Source: Kitasatospora fiedleri
Lineage (GTDB): Bacteria; Actinomycetota; Actinomycetes; Streptomycetales; Streptomycetaceae
Reading direction: 5' to 3'
DNA length: 64,000 bases
Assembly: GCF_948472415.1 (NCBI RefSeq)
Contig: NZ_OX419519.1
Span: 3,038,001 to 3,102,000, forward strand
Shown here: positions 8,315 through 17,174 of the stretch, in pieces
Layout of the letters: each line of letters begins with the position of its first letter
How positions within the stretch are numbered: position 1 is the stretch's first letter
The notes under the pieces: model-generated
What the model was told of the DNA's origin: nothing
Databases searched by the model: none
Seen by the model: the letters and a program-made list of their open reading frames with translations, nothing else
Program-made: the position numbers and the translations under genes

Positions 8315-9271
8315 CTAGTCGTGCGCCAGGATGCTCCCACGGCGCGAGAGCACGAAGTCGCGGAAGGCCGCCGCCGGCGGGGTGAGCGGGCGGGCCGCGA
8401 GCCAGGCCAGGCCGATGGCGCGGCGGGTGCGGGGGGCGGTGACCTCCAGTTCGACGACGCCGGGGCGGGGGACCAGCGCGGGCGGCAGCAGGGCGACGCC
8501 GAGGCCCGCGGCGACCAGGCCGCGCAGGGTCTCCACCTCCTCGCCCTCGAAGGCGATCCGCGGGGCGAACCCGGCCTCGGCGCAGAAGCCCTCCATGATG
8601 TGGCGCAGCCCGTACCCCTCCTCGACCGTCACCCAGGGCTCGTCCGCGACCTCGGCCAGCCGAATCCGGCGGCGGGCGGCGAGGCGGTGGTCGGCCGGGA
8701 CGGTCAGGAACAGCCGCTGCTCGTCCAGCGGGCGGGCCACCAGGTCGGGGTCGTCCGGGAGCGGGGAGACCAGGCAGAGGTCCAGCTCGCCCGCCCGCAG
8801 GCGCTCCAGCATCGCGGCGACGTAGTCCTGCACCAGCTGGAAGCGCACCCGCGGGTGCCCGGCCCGGAAGCCGCGCAGCAGGGCGGGGACGGCGTCCGTC
8901 CCCATGGTGTGCAGGAAGCCGAAGGCGACCCGTCCGGCCGCCGGGTCGGCCTCCGCGCGGGCCGCCTCCACGCCGCGCTCGACCTCGACGAGGGCCCGCT
9001 CGACGGCGTCCAGCAGGATGCGGCCGGAGCGGGTGAGCCGGACGGCGCGGCCCTGCCGGGCGAGCAGGTCGACGCCGAGGTCGGCCTCCAGCCGGGCGAC
9101 GGCCCGCGACAGGGTGGGCTGCGGCATGCCGAGCAGCTGGGCGGCCCGGGTGACGTGCTCCAGCCGGGCGATCGCCGCGAACTCCGCCAACTGCGGTGCG
9201 AGCAGCGTCACATCGGCGTCGGGGCCGAGTTCGGCGGGACGGACCGGCCCGGAGCTGCTCTGATGCGCCAT
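8315..9271 (-). CDS. LysR-family transcriptional regulator
   Basis: About 318 residues. The N-terminal winged helix is clear (LAEFAAIARLEHVTRAAQLLGMPQPTLSRAVARLE), followed by the type-2 periplasmic-binding effector domain (GRVAFGFLHTMG, LDLCLVSPLPDDPDL, VAAGLGVALLPPALV). It is divergent from an MFS exporter gene 64 bases away, the classical LysR arrangement, so it probably controls that transporter and itself. The start is ambiguous: ATG 9271 is used here, ATG 9283 is in frame 12 bases upstream, and neither has a strong Shine-Dalgarno. The operator candidates in the gap overlap this N-terminus. Confidence 0.88.
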   Translation of the reverse strand: MAHQSSSGPVRPAELGPDADVTLLAPQLAEFAAIARLEHVTRAAQLLGMPQPTLSRAVARLEADLGVDLLARQGRAVRLTRSGRILLDAVERALVEVERGVEAARAEADPAAGRVAFGFLHTMGTDAVPALLRGFRAGHPRVRFQLVQDYVAAMLERLRAGELDLCLVSPLPDDPDLVARPLDEQRLFLTVPADHRLAARRRIRLAEVADEPWVTVEEGYGLRHIMEGFCAEAGFAPRIAFEGEEVETLRGLVAAGLGVALLPPALVPRPGVVELEVTAPRTRRAIGLAWLAARPLTPPAAAFRDFVLSRRGSILAHD

Positions 9272-9290
9272 GGCATCGATCATCGCGCAT

Positions 9291-9309
9291 TGATGCATTG
9301 GACGCATCA
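9291..9309. promoter_or_regulatory. LysR-type operator candidate
   Basis: TGATGC-N7-GCATCA is an inverted repeat of the T-N11-A kind, centred between the LysR and MFS genes. A second, weaker copy (TGATGC...GCATC) lies at 9261-9276, overlapping the start of the regulator gene. Two nearby half-site pairs are typical for LysR control. Confidence 0.6.
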
Positions 9310-9335
9310 ACCGGCCCGGACCTAGCGTCGACGCC

Positions 9336-10621
9336 ATGCAGCCCGCCAGTACCGAGGCGTCCGCGCCCGCCCCGCCAGCGCCCCCACCAGCACCCCCGCC
9401 GATCTGCGCCTGCGCCCCGGCAGCCGGGACTTCCGCCGCGCCAACCTCGCCCTGTTCGCGGCGGGCGTGGCCACCTTCGTCCTGCTGTACTCCACCCAGG
9501 GCCTGCTGCCGATCCTCTCCGCCGACCTCGGCCTGACCCCCGGTCAGGCCAGCTGGACGGCCTCCGCCTCCACCCTCGGACTCGCCCTCGCCCTGCTCCC
9601 GGCCAGCGCGCTGTCCGACCGGTACGGGCGCACCGCCGTGATGACGGCCTCCACCCTGGCCGCCGCGCTGCTCGCCGTGGCCCTGCCGTTCGCCCCGGAC
9701 CTCACCACGCTGGTGGTGCTGCGCGCCGTCCAGGGCGCGGCGCTGGCCGGGCTGCCCGCCACCGCGATGGCCTACCTCGCGGAGGAGGTGCACCCGGCGG
9801 CGCTGGCCTCCGCGATGGGGCTGTACGTGGCGGGCAACTCGATCGGCGGGATGGGCGGCCGGCTGGTCTCCGGCTGGGCCGCGGCCGCCTGGGGCTGGCG
9901 CTGGGGGCTGGCCGTCTCGGCCGTCCTGGCGCTGCTCGCGGTGCTGGCCTTCCGCGCGCTGATCCCGCGGGCCCGGCACTTCCGCCGGGCGCCGGTGGAC
10001 GCCCGGGCGCTGGCCGCGACCGTCGCCGGGCACCTGCGCGACCCGCTGCTGCTGCGGCTGTACGCGCTCGGCATGCTGTTCATGGCGGTCTTCGGCGCGG
10101 TCTACAACACGGTCGGGTACCGGCTCACCGCCGCGCCCTTCCACCTCCCGCAGTCGGTGGCCGCCTCGATCTTCGTGGTCTACCTGGTCGGCACCGCGTC
10201 CTCCGCCTCGGCCGGCCGCCTGACCGCCCGCTGCGGCCGCCGCGGCACCCTCTACCTGGCGATCTCCACCACCACGGCGGGCCTGCTGCTCTCCCTCGCG
10301 GACTCGCTGCCCTGCGCGGTCCTCGGCCTGGTCCTGATCACCGCCGGCTTCTTCGCCGGCCACGCCACCGCCTCCTCCGCCGTCGGCCGCACCGCCACCA
10401 CCGGCCGCGCCCAGGCCTCCGCGCTCTACCTGATCGCCTACTACCTGGGCAACAGCCTCGGCGGCACCCTCGGCGCCGACGCCTACCACTCCACCGGCTG
10501 GCCGGGCACCGCCACCGTCGCCCTCACCGCCATGGCCTGCGCGGCCGGCGTCACCCTCTACGCCACCCGTCGCGCCGTCACCGCCCGCCGGGCGGGAGCC
10601 GTCACTACACTTCGGGCATGA
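9336..10621 (+). CDS. MFS transporter (apparent one-base frameshift near the start)
   Basis: Twelve-helix drug/sugar-type MFS protein of about 428 residues if restored. Motif A is visible after helix 2 (ALSDRYGRTAVMTAS), and the C-terminal half mirrors it (SAGRLTARCGRRGTLYLAIS). The body reads from 9467, but a GTG start there would cut helix 1 in half (RRANLALFAAGVATFVLLYS). The only ATG, at 9336, is in another frame. The frames join if one C is added in the C run at 9381-9385, giving ...PPTSTPADLRLRPG. This is either a sequence error or a disabled gene. The stop overlaps the next gene's ATG (ATGA), and expression is probably under the divergent LysR regulator. Confidence 0.85.
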
Positions 10622-11175
10622 GCACCGACCCCGCCGTGTTCGCCAAGCTCCGGGAGATCGCCGCCCGGCTGCCGGAGGTGCCGGGGATAGGAAAGATCGA
10701 GATCGCGGACGGCACCATCGTGATGACGACGTCTCCGGTGAAGCGGCACGAGCTCGCGGTGGTCCGCATCGTCCGCCAGCTCAACGAGCAGCTTCCGCGC
10801 ACCCACCCCGGCCACGTCGCCCACGGCGGCGCCGACGTGGTGGACCCCGTCCGCGGTCGGCTCCGCAACCCGGACGTCATGGTCTTCCCGGAGGAGGCCC
10901 TCGACAGCGAGGAAGCCGCGCTCCTCCCCCACCAGGTCCTGTTGGTGGTCGAGATCGTCTCGGCGGCCGACCCGCAGAACGACTACCGGGCCAAGGTCGC
11001 CGACTACGCCGCCATGGGCATCCCGCTCTACCTGCTGGTCGACCCGCGCAAGGGCACCGGCATCGTGTACGACGAACCGGGCTACACCCGCCGCACCGAC
11101 TTCGCCTTCGGCGACGTGATCACCGTCGGCCCCTGGACGCTCGACACCGGCGTCCTGCGCATGTACGCCGGGTAG
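10618..11175 (+). CDS. Uma2-family (DUF820) PD-(D/E)xK-fold protein
   Basis: 185 residues. The family signature is complete: an early Glu strand (KIEIADGTIVM), NPDVMVFPEE for the PD motif, and VEIVSAAD...KVADYAAMGIPLYLLVD for the E-x-K and following helix. Uma2 proteins are very abundant in streptomycetes, have a restriction-endonuclease fold and are mostly of unknown role. The start overlaps the MFS stop by ATGA, so the two are translationally coupled, though a functional link is not evident. Confidence 0.88.
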   Translation: MSTDPAVFAKLREIAARLPEVPGIGKIEIADGTIVMTTSPVKRHELAVVRIVRQLNEQLPRTHPGHVAHGGADVVDPVRGRLRNPDVMVFPEEALDSEEAALLPHQVLLVVEIVSAADPQNDYRAKVADYAAMGIPLYLLVDPRKGTGIVYDEPGYTRRTDFAFGDVITVGPWTLDTGVLRMYAG

Positions 11176-11337
11176 CCGGGCCGGGCCGGTGGACGCGGGG
11201 GTTGCCGGGGGCGGTGGGCGGCGTGACGCTGGAGGCGGCCTGAAGTTTCGCGCGCGTCCGGTCGGCCGCGGGTCCGCGTGCCGCGCCGCCGGTCGGCCGC
11301 AGGACGCCCGCCCGACAGTGGGATGTGGGTGACCCCC

Positions 11338-13164
11338 ATGATCGATGCCAGAACCCATGCCGCCGCGCTGGCCGAGCACCGGGAGGGCCTGGCCGCCGCG
11401 CAGGTCGACCCCGCGCTGCGCCCCGCCCTGGACGAACTGCTCGCCGAGGTGGCCGACCACCCCGCGGACGCCGCCCTGGGCAGTCTGCTGGACCACCTGC
11501 TCCAGCACGCCCAGTCGGACGGCCTGGAACTCGACCTGCTCGCCGAGGCCGCCGCGATGTGGACCGAGGGGGTGGACCTCTACACGGAGATCGGCGCGGT
11601 GCGCGCCGACATCGAGGCCGCCCTCGCCGACCCGGCGCACCCGGACGCGGCGGCGAAGTACTGCGGGGCCACGGTGCGCCTGCGGAAGCTGGGCGAGCGG
11701 GTGCACGGCAAGCACCTGGAGATCCAGGACCTGGGCCGGCGGCTCGCCGAGATGCGGCACGTCCCGGAGCACCCGCGGCAGGGCGACCTCCCGCTGGACG
11801 CCTGGGGCTGGGGCGACGTCCTCCTGGCCCGGCGCACCGACGCCTTCGTCCGCGCCGCCTTCGCCACGGCGGACACCCCCGCCACCCGGGCGACGGCCTT
11901 CGGCGCCCTGTCCGGCCACGCGGCGAACGCCGCCGGCTCGGCCTACCTGGGCAAGGTCGTCGGCGGGCCCCGGCGCAGCCACCGGTTCCGGGACCGGATC
12001 GCCCGCAACACCGTCGGCTGCTACCTGGCCCAACTGCGGCCGGAGGCCGGGGACTTCCGGCGGCTCGCGGCCACCCTCCGGTACGACGCGGCCCCCGGGG
12101 CCGGGCTCCCGGACGAGGCGGCGGCGTTCCTGACCGAGGTGCTCGAACAGACCTACGACCTGGGCGCGACGGCGCCACTGCCGGACCTCCGGCTCGGGTA
12201 CCGGCGCCTGGTGCGGCAGTTGGAGCTGCTCGGCACGTTCCGGCAGCCGCCCCGGCCGAAGCTCCCCGCCCCGGTGTTCGTCCGGCGGCTGTGGGCCGAC
12301 CCGGCGGACCCGCCGGCCCAGACGGTCACGACCGAGACGGCCACCCCGCCCGCCGTCGCCGACTCCGGGCTCGGGCCGGCCACGTACTCGGGGCCGGCGG
12401 TGCCCCCGTACCAGCGCCCGCCGTCCGCGACGGACAGCACCCGGGACAGCGACAACCAGTGCGGCAGCTTCTGGCTGGGCGTGCTGGGGTTCATCGCCTT
12501 CGTCGGGACGCTGGGCGGCGTGTGCTGGGAGCAGTGGGGGAACGGCACCTCGTGCACCTTCTGGGACAAGCACGTGTCGGACAACTTCCGGCACGCGTTC
12601 GAGAGCAGCCTCAGCCCGGAGGAGCAGGCCGCCCTCGCCTCGCAGTACCAGCCGCTCACCTCGGAGGAGTTCGCCCGGGGGGCCGACCTGCCCCAGCTCA
12701 CCCAGTTGGTGGGGCTGCTGTTCGACTTCCAGGCCCGGCTGTGGGAGGGCCTGCGGAAGGCGGGCGGCTACCTGGCCGGGTGCGGGGTGGCGGCGCCGGA
12801 CGGGCGGCTGCGCTACCCGCTGTACCGGCAGTTCCTCGCGGTGCCGTCGAGCGGTGACAACATCACCCCGCGCCGTCCGGAGGCCGATCCGGTGGCGGTG
12901 TTCTACCGCTACCCGCTGACCCCGCTGGAGGAGCCGTCCGACGGCGGCGGCGGGCTGCCGGTCGGCACCGACCCCGGCTGGCTGCTGCGGGAGTCCACCG
13001 CCGCGGTGACCGCGCTGTGGACCGGGATCGCCGAGGGCGCGTCCGGCGAGGCCAACCCGGACCTGGACGCCGACCGGTTCCGCCGCTACGACTGCTGGGC
13101 GGCCGGCGGGTCGATCGACGACGACCCGGTGGACGTCCGGGTCCTCGACTACGACGAGACGTGA
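11338..13164 (+). CDS. Unrecognised 608-residue protein with one membrane segment
   Basis: I do not recognise this family. Residues 1-300 look all-helical, with many charged heptad-like stretches (LGERVHGKHLEIQDLGRRLAEMRHV). A Pro/Thr-rich linker covers about 320-380. One hydrophobic segment near 385-405 (FWLGVLGFIAFVGTLGGVCW) is followed by Cys-containing WEQWGNGTSCTFW and another helical C-terminal domain. This suggests an N-in membrane protein with an outer domain. The end overlaps a GAGGAGG ribosome-binding site for the next gene 11 bases later, so the pair is co-expressed. ATG 11323 (MWVTPM) is an alternative start. The pair interrupts the nucleoside salvage genes and is probably an acquired island. 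Confidence 0.6.
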   Translation: MIDARTHAAALAEHREGLAAAQVDPALRPALDELLAEVADHPADAALGSLLDHLLQHAQSDGLELDLLAEAAAMWTEGVDLYTEIGAVRADIEAALADPAHPDAAAKYCGATVRLRKLGERVHGKHLEIQDLGRRLAEMRHVPEHPRQGDLPLDAWGWGDVLLARRTDAFVRAAFATADTPATRATAFGALSGHAANAAGSAYLGKVVGGPRRSHRFRDRIARNTVGCYLAQLRPEAGDFRRLAATLRYDAAPGAGLPDEAAAFLTEVLEQTYDLGATAPLPDLRLGYRRLVRQLELLGTFRQPPRPKLPAPVFVRRLWADPADPPAQTVTTETATPPAVADSGLGPATYSGPAVPPYQRPPSATDSTRDSDNQCGSFWLGVLGFIAFVGTLGGVCWEQWGNGTSCTFWDKHVSDNFRHAFESSLSPEEQAALASQYQPLTSEEFARGADLPQLTQLVGLLFDFQARLWEGLRKAGGYLAGCGVAAPDGRLRYPLYRQFLAVPSSGDNITPRRPEADPVAVFYRYPLTPLEEPSDGGGGLPVGTDPGWLLRESTAAVTALWTGIAEGASGEANPDLDADRFRRYDCWAAGGSIDDDPVDVRVLDYDET

Positions 13165-13175
13165 GGAGGCCGGCC

Positions 13176-14072
13176 ATGCCCGCGCGAAACGACGGCCGCG
13201 ACCCGGAGGGGACCACCGACGACCGGCCGTACCTGTTCGTCCACAGCTACCCGCCGCCGGTCCTGCCGGCCGGGTCCTTCCCGGTCGACAACGGCGTGCG
13301 GCCGGTGCCGCCGGAGGTCTGCTGGTACCTGTGCTCCGGCATCCAGCCGCTCACCGCCTTCCAGCCCGGGGAGGACCTGACCGTGCAGGTGACGGTCGGG
13401 AACTGGCAGGGCGGCAACAGCGAGTCGATCGCCTACCTGGGGCTGTGGTGGTCGCCCCCGGTCAGCGGCCCGCTCGTCCCGGACGCCGACAAGTTCCTCG
13501 GCCTCACCACCGTGGTGGTGCCGCCGCACGGCGGGCAGGTGGTCTCCGACCCGCTGACCGGCCGCATTCCCGCGGACGCCGGCGACCACGTCTGCCTGCT
13601 GGCCCAGGTCCGGCACCCGCTGGACCCGCCGGGCACGAACGTGGCCGACCCGGTCAACGACCGGCACTGGGCGCAGCACAACCTGGTCGTGCTGCCGTCC
13701 GGCGGCGCCGGGACCCTCTCGTTCCTGGCGTCCAACCCGCTGGCGGAGGAGGCCGAGTACCTGATCGGCGTGGGGCCCGTCCCGCCGGTGCGGTGGCCGG
13801 GCTTCCGGCTGGACGGGGACCCGGAGCCGGTGGGGGCGGAGGCCGGGCTGATCGTGCTCACCGGCCCGGACGGGCAGGAACTGGCGCGCGACGAGGGCGA
13901 GTTGTCCTGCGCCCTCGCCCTGGACGGCGGGGAGCGGCGGCGGCTGGAGGTCACGGTCGAACCGGCCGGGGCGGTGGCGGCCGGGACGTTCGCGCCGTTC
14001 GAGGTCGTCCAGTACCGGATCGGCGCGGAGGTCCCGGCCGGCGGGATCGGCCTCGCGTTCACCGGCGGCTGA
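13176..14072 (+). CDS. Unrecognised 298-residue beta-rich protein
   Basis: No family recognised. After about 60 residues it has an immunoglobulin-like or CARDB-like strand pattern: EDLTVQVTVGNWQGGNSESIAYLGLWW, then HVCLLAQVRHPLDPPG and RHWAQHNLVVL. A second similar module follows (LSFLASNPLAEEAEYLIGV...RRLEVTVEPAG). The RHWAQ-N-L motif is typical of extracellular CARDB-type modules, yet no signal peptide is visible. It starts at ATG 13176 behind a perfect GAGGAGG and is co-transcribed with the previous unknown gene, which makes the two a functional pair. Confidence 0.6.
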   Translation: MPARNDGRDPEGTTDDRPYLFVHSYPPPVLPAGSFPVDNGVRPVPPEVCWYLCSGIQPLTAFQPGEDLTVQVTVGNWQGGNSESIAYLGLWWSPPVSGPLVPDADKFLGLTTVVVPPHGGQVVSDPLTGRIPADAGDHVCLLAQVRHPLDPPGTNVADPVNDRHWAQHNLVVLPSGGAGTLSFLASNPLAEEAEYLIGVGPVPPVRWPGFRLDGDPEPVGAEAGLIVLTGPDGQELARDEGELSCALALDGGERRRLEVTVEPAGAVAAGTFAPFEVVQYRIGAEVPAGGIGLAFTGG

Positions 14073-14145
14073 GCGGCCGGGCCCCCGGCCCCAGGCCCCG
14101 GCCCCCGGCCCCGGCCGCGACGGTCGGCCGATCCGGTCCGGGACG

Positions 14146-15423
14146 TCAGCCGATCCGGTCCAGGACGATCGGGGCCGGGGTGAACGCGGTGCCGGCCGGG
14201 GCGACGGTGACGGCGTCGGCCAGGGCCTCCAGGGCGTACGGGAAGCGCTCGGGGGTGTCGGTGTGCAGGGTGAGCAGGGGCTGGCCGGCGGTGACGGGGT
14301 CGCCGGGCTTGGCGTGGAGTTCGACGCCGGCCCCGGCCTGGACCGGGTCCTCCTTGCGGGCGCGGCCCGCGCCGAGGCGCCAGGCGGCGACGCCGACGGC
14401 GTAGGCGTCGAGGGCGGTGAGGACGCCGGTGGCGGGGGCGGGGACGACGTGGGTCTCGCGGGCCACCGGGAGGGCGGCGTCGGGGTCGCCGCCCTGGGCG
14501 GTGATCATGCGGCGCCAGTGGTCCATGGCGGAGCCGTCGCGCAGGGCGTCGGCCGGGTCCTTGCCGTGGACGCCGGCGGCGGTGAGCATCTCGCGGGCCA
14601 GGGCGAGGGTGAGTTCGACGACGTCGGCGGGGCCGCCGCCGGCCAGCACCTCGACGGACTCACGGACTTCGAGCGCGTTGCCCGCGGTGAGGCCGAGCGG
14701 GGTGGACATGTCGGTGAGCAGGGCGACGGTGGCGACGCCGGCCGAGCGGCCGAGGCCGACCATGGTGCGGGCGAGCTCGCGGGCGTCGTCGAGGTTCTTC
14801 ATGAACGCGCCGGAGCCGACCTTGACGTCCAGGACGAGGGCGCCGGTGCCTTCGGCGATCTTCTTGGACATGATCGAGGAGGCGATCAGCGGGATCGCCT
14901 CGACGGTGCCGGTGACGTCGCGCAGGGCGTAGAGCTTCTTGTCGGCGGGGGCCAGCCCGTCGCCGGCGGCGCAGATCACGGCGCCGCAGCCGCGCAGCAC
15001 GTCGAGCATCTCCTCGTTGGAGAGCAGGGCCCGCCAGCCGGGGATGGACTCCAGCTTGTCGAGGGTGCCGCCGGTGTGGCCGAGGCCGCGGCCGGAGAGC
15101 TGCGGGACGGCGGCGCCGCAGGCGGCGACCAGCGGGGCGAGCGGGAGGGTGATCTTGTCGCCGACGCCGCCGGTGGAGTGCTTGTCGGCGGTGGGGACGC
15201 CGAGCGAGGAGAAGTCCATCCGCTCGCCGGAGCGGATCATCGCGTCGGTCCAGCGGCTGATCTCGCGGGCCGTCATGCCGTTCAGCAGGATGGCCATGGC
15301 CAGGGCGGACATCTGCTCGTCGGCGACCTCGCCGCGGGTGTAGGCGTCGATGACCCAGTCGATCTGGGGGTCGGTCAGCTCGCCCCGGTCGCGCTTGGCC
15401 CGGATGACGGAGATGGCGTCCAT
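14146..15423 (-). CDS. deoA: Thymidine phosphorylase
   Basis: 425 residues. It splits thymidine or deoxyuridine with phosphate into the base and deoxyribose-1-phosphate in the cytoplasm. The family signature SGRGLGHTGGTLDKLES is at about residues 105-121, preceded by the phosphate-binding KHSTGGVGDKITL. The C-terminal PYNP domain is present (AKPGDPVTAGQPLLTLHTDTPERF). Start ATG 15423 has TGGAG 11 bases upstream. It follows cdd on the same strand after a long hairpin, so it is separable from the importer operon. The leader also contains the shared TACGCGCGTA operator. Confidence 0.95.
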   Translation of the reverse strand: MDAISVIRAKRDRGELTDPQIDWVIDAYTRGEVADEQMSALAMAILLNGMTAREISRWTDAMIRSGERMDFSSLGVPTADKHSTGGVGDKITLPLAPLVAACGAAVPQLSGRGLGHTGGTLDKLESIPGWRALLSNEEMLDVLRGCGAVICAAGDGLAPADKKLYALRDVTGTVEAIPLIASSIMSKKIAEGTGALVLDVKVGSGAFMKNLDDARELARTMVGLGRSAGVATVALLTDMSTPLGLTAGNALEVRESVEVLAGGGPADVVELTLALAREMLTAAGVHGKDPADALRDGSAMDHWRRMITAQGGDPDAALPVARETHVVPAPATGVLTALDAYAVGVAAWRLGAGRARKEDPVQAGAGVELHAKPGDPVTAGQPLLTLHTDTPERFPYALEALADAVTVAPAGTAFTPAPIVLDRIG

Positions 15424-15457
15424 GCAGGTGCTCCAGAAGATCCAGAAGAGGTGAAAT

Positions 15458-15498
15458 GCGTAGAGTGCCGCGGGATGTCCTCCCGCGACACTCTACGC
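15458..15498 (-). terminator. Hairpin between cdd and deoA (terminator or leader attenuator)
   Basis: 18-bp stem (15458-15475 with 15481-15498), interrupted only by one U.G wobble in the transcript, with a 5-base loop. It can end the importer-cdd transcript. Its outer arm is shared with the TACGCGCGTA palindrome at 15494-15503, so operator and hairpin overlap. Confidence 0.7.
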
Positions 15499-15503
15499 GC
15501 GTA
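15494..15503. promoter_or_regulatory. TACGCGCGTA operator candidate upstream of deoA
   Basis: Ten-base palindrome identical to the core of the add and purN sites, 71-80 bases before the deoA start. Confidence 0.65.
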
Positions 15504-15516
15504 ACAAGGTGGGCGG

Positions 15517-15912
15517 CTACAGCCGCTCCGGTCCGAACGCGTCCGGCAGCACCTCGCTCATCGGGCGGATGCCGGAGGGCAGTTCGACCAGCAGGTCGGG
15601 CCCGCCGTGCTCGTACAGCAGCTGGCGGCAGCGCCCGCACGGCATCAGCAGCTCGCCGCCGCCGTCCACGCAGGTGAAGGCCACCAGCCGGCCGCCGCCG
15701 GAGGCGTGCAGCGCGGAGACCAGCCCGCACTCGGCGCACAGGCCGAGGCCGTACGAGGCGTTCTCCACGTTGCAGCCGACCACCGTGCGGCCGTCCTCGA
15801 CCAGGGCCGCGGCCCCGACCGGGTACTTGCTGTAGGGCGCGTACGCGTGCCGCATCGCCGCCCGGGCGGCCTCGCGCAGCGCCGCCCAGTCGACCTCCGG
15901 TGCCGCCGTCAC
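15517..15912 (-). CDS. cdd: Cytidine deaminase
   Basis: 131 residues, the usual size of the homotetrameric form. It converts cytidine and deoxycytidine to uridine and deoxyuridine. The zinc site is CAECG (Cys and the catalytic Glu) and PCGRCRQ (two Cys), and the substrate loop is VGCNVENASYG. The start is GTG 15912, overlapping the stop of the upstream permease as GTGA, so it belongs to the importer operon: uptake and deamination are made together. Confidence 0.94.
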   Translation of the reverse strand: MTAAPEVDWAALREAARAAMRHAYAPYSKYPVGAAALVEDGRTVVGCNVENASYGLGLCAECGLVSALHASGGGRLVAFTCVDGGGELLMPCGRCRQLLYEHGGPDLLVELPSGIRPMSEVLPDAFGPERL

Positions 15913-17174
15913 TTGGCCTGGCCCTTGCGGTAGACCAGGCCGTCCGCCTTCGGCATCCGCAGCCGCTGCGAGGCCAGCGCGAGCACCACCAGGGTGATCA
16001 CGTACGGGGTGGCCACGATCAGCGGGCGCTGCACCTCGTCGGTGCAGGCGTACCAGGCGGCGACGCCGCCCGCGACGACGATGCTGATCGCACCGGCGGT
16101 GAGCTTGCGGCGGTAGAACTGCCAGAGCGCGAGCAGCGCCATCGCGACGGCGACCACCAGCAGCAGCACGTGCACCGAGTCGGCGTCGCGCAGCTGGAGG
16201 CTGTCGGTGAAGCCGAACAGGCCCGCGCCGGCGGCCAGGCCGCCCGGCATCCAGTTGCCGAAGATCATCGCGGCCAGGCCGATGAAGCCGCGGCCCTGGG
16301 TCTGCCCGTCCCGGTAGAAGTGCGCGGCGACCAGCGAGAGGTACGCGCCGCCGAGGCCCGCGAAGGCGCCGGAGGCGGTCACCGCGAGGTACTTGTACTT
16401 GTAGACGTTGACGCCCAGCGACTCGGCGGCGGACGGGTTCTCGCCGCAGGAGCGCAGCCGCAGGCCGAACACGGTGCGCCAGAGCAGGAAGTAGCTGGCG
16501 ACCAGGAACACGGCGGCGATCAGGGTGACCACCGACAGCTCGGTGACCAGGCCGCGGACGATGCCGGCCACGTCGGAGACCAGGAACCAGTGGTGCTTCT
16601 CGACGCCGTCCAGCCAGCCGGACAGGCCGGGGAAGGTGAAGGTGGGCAGCGAGTCGGAGGGCGGCGACTGGTTGGCGCCGGCGCCGTCGGCCACGTAGTC
16701 CTTGTAGTAGATCCGGTTGACGTAGGCGCAGATGCCGGGGATCAGCAGGTTGATGCCGACGCCGGAGACGATGTGGTCGACGCCGAAGGTGACGGTGACC
16801 AGCGCGTGCAGCAGGCCGCCGAGCGCGCCGCCCGCCATGCCGGCCAGCAGGCCGACCCACGGGTTGACCAGGAAGCCGCCCCAGGCGCCGCAGAAGGTGC
16901 CGGCCACCATCATGCCCTCCAGGCCGATGTTGACCACGCCCGCGCGCTCCGACCAGAGGCCGCCGAGGCCGGCCATCGCGATCGGCACGGCCGAGGAGAG
17001 CGCGGCGGCGATCTGGCCGGAGGAGGTCAGGCCGTGGTTGCCGGTGGCCGCGCCGACCGCGGCGAACAGCACCAGGGCGAGCGCGATCAGCAGCAGCACC
17101 ACCGGCCAGGTGAGCTTGGTCCGCTTCGCGGACGCGACCGGCGACTTGGGCTTGCCGGCGACTGCGGTGCTCAT
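15909..17174 (-). CDS. Nucleoside ABC transporter permease (second subunit)
   Basis: 421 residues, BPD_transp_2 type with about nine or ten membrane helices. Motifs: SERAGVVNIGLEGMMVAGTF near the start, then FGLRLRSCGENPSAAESLGVNVYKYKY, the cytoplasmic coupling region of the family, and RGFIGLAAMIFGNWMPGG. It pairs with the preceding permease to form the channel of a BMP-type purine/pyrimidine nucleoside importer. ATG 17174 overlaps the first permease's stop (ATGA), and its own stop overlaps cdd. Confidence 0.93.
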   Translation of the reverse strand: MSTAVAGKPKSPVASAKRTKLTWPVVLLLIALALVLFAAVGAATGNHGLTSSGQIAAALSSAVPIAMAGLGGLWSERAGVVNIGLEGMMVAGTFCGAWGGFLVNPWVGLLAGMAGGALGGLLHALVTVTFGVDHIVSGVGINLLIPGICAYVNRIYYKDYVADGAGANQSPPSDSLPTFTFPGLSGWLDGVEKHHWFLVSDVAGIVRGLVTELSVVTLIAAVFLVASYFLLWRTVFGLRLRSCGENPSAAESLGVNVYKYKYLAVTASGAFAGLGGAYLSLVAAHFYRDGQTQGRGFIGLAAMIFGNWMPGGLAAGAGLFGFTDSLQLRDADSVHVLLLVVAVAMALLALWQFYRRKLTAGAISIVVAGGVAAWYACTDEVQRPLIVATPYVITLVVLALASQRLRMPKADGLVYRKGQAK

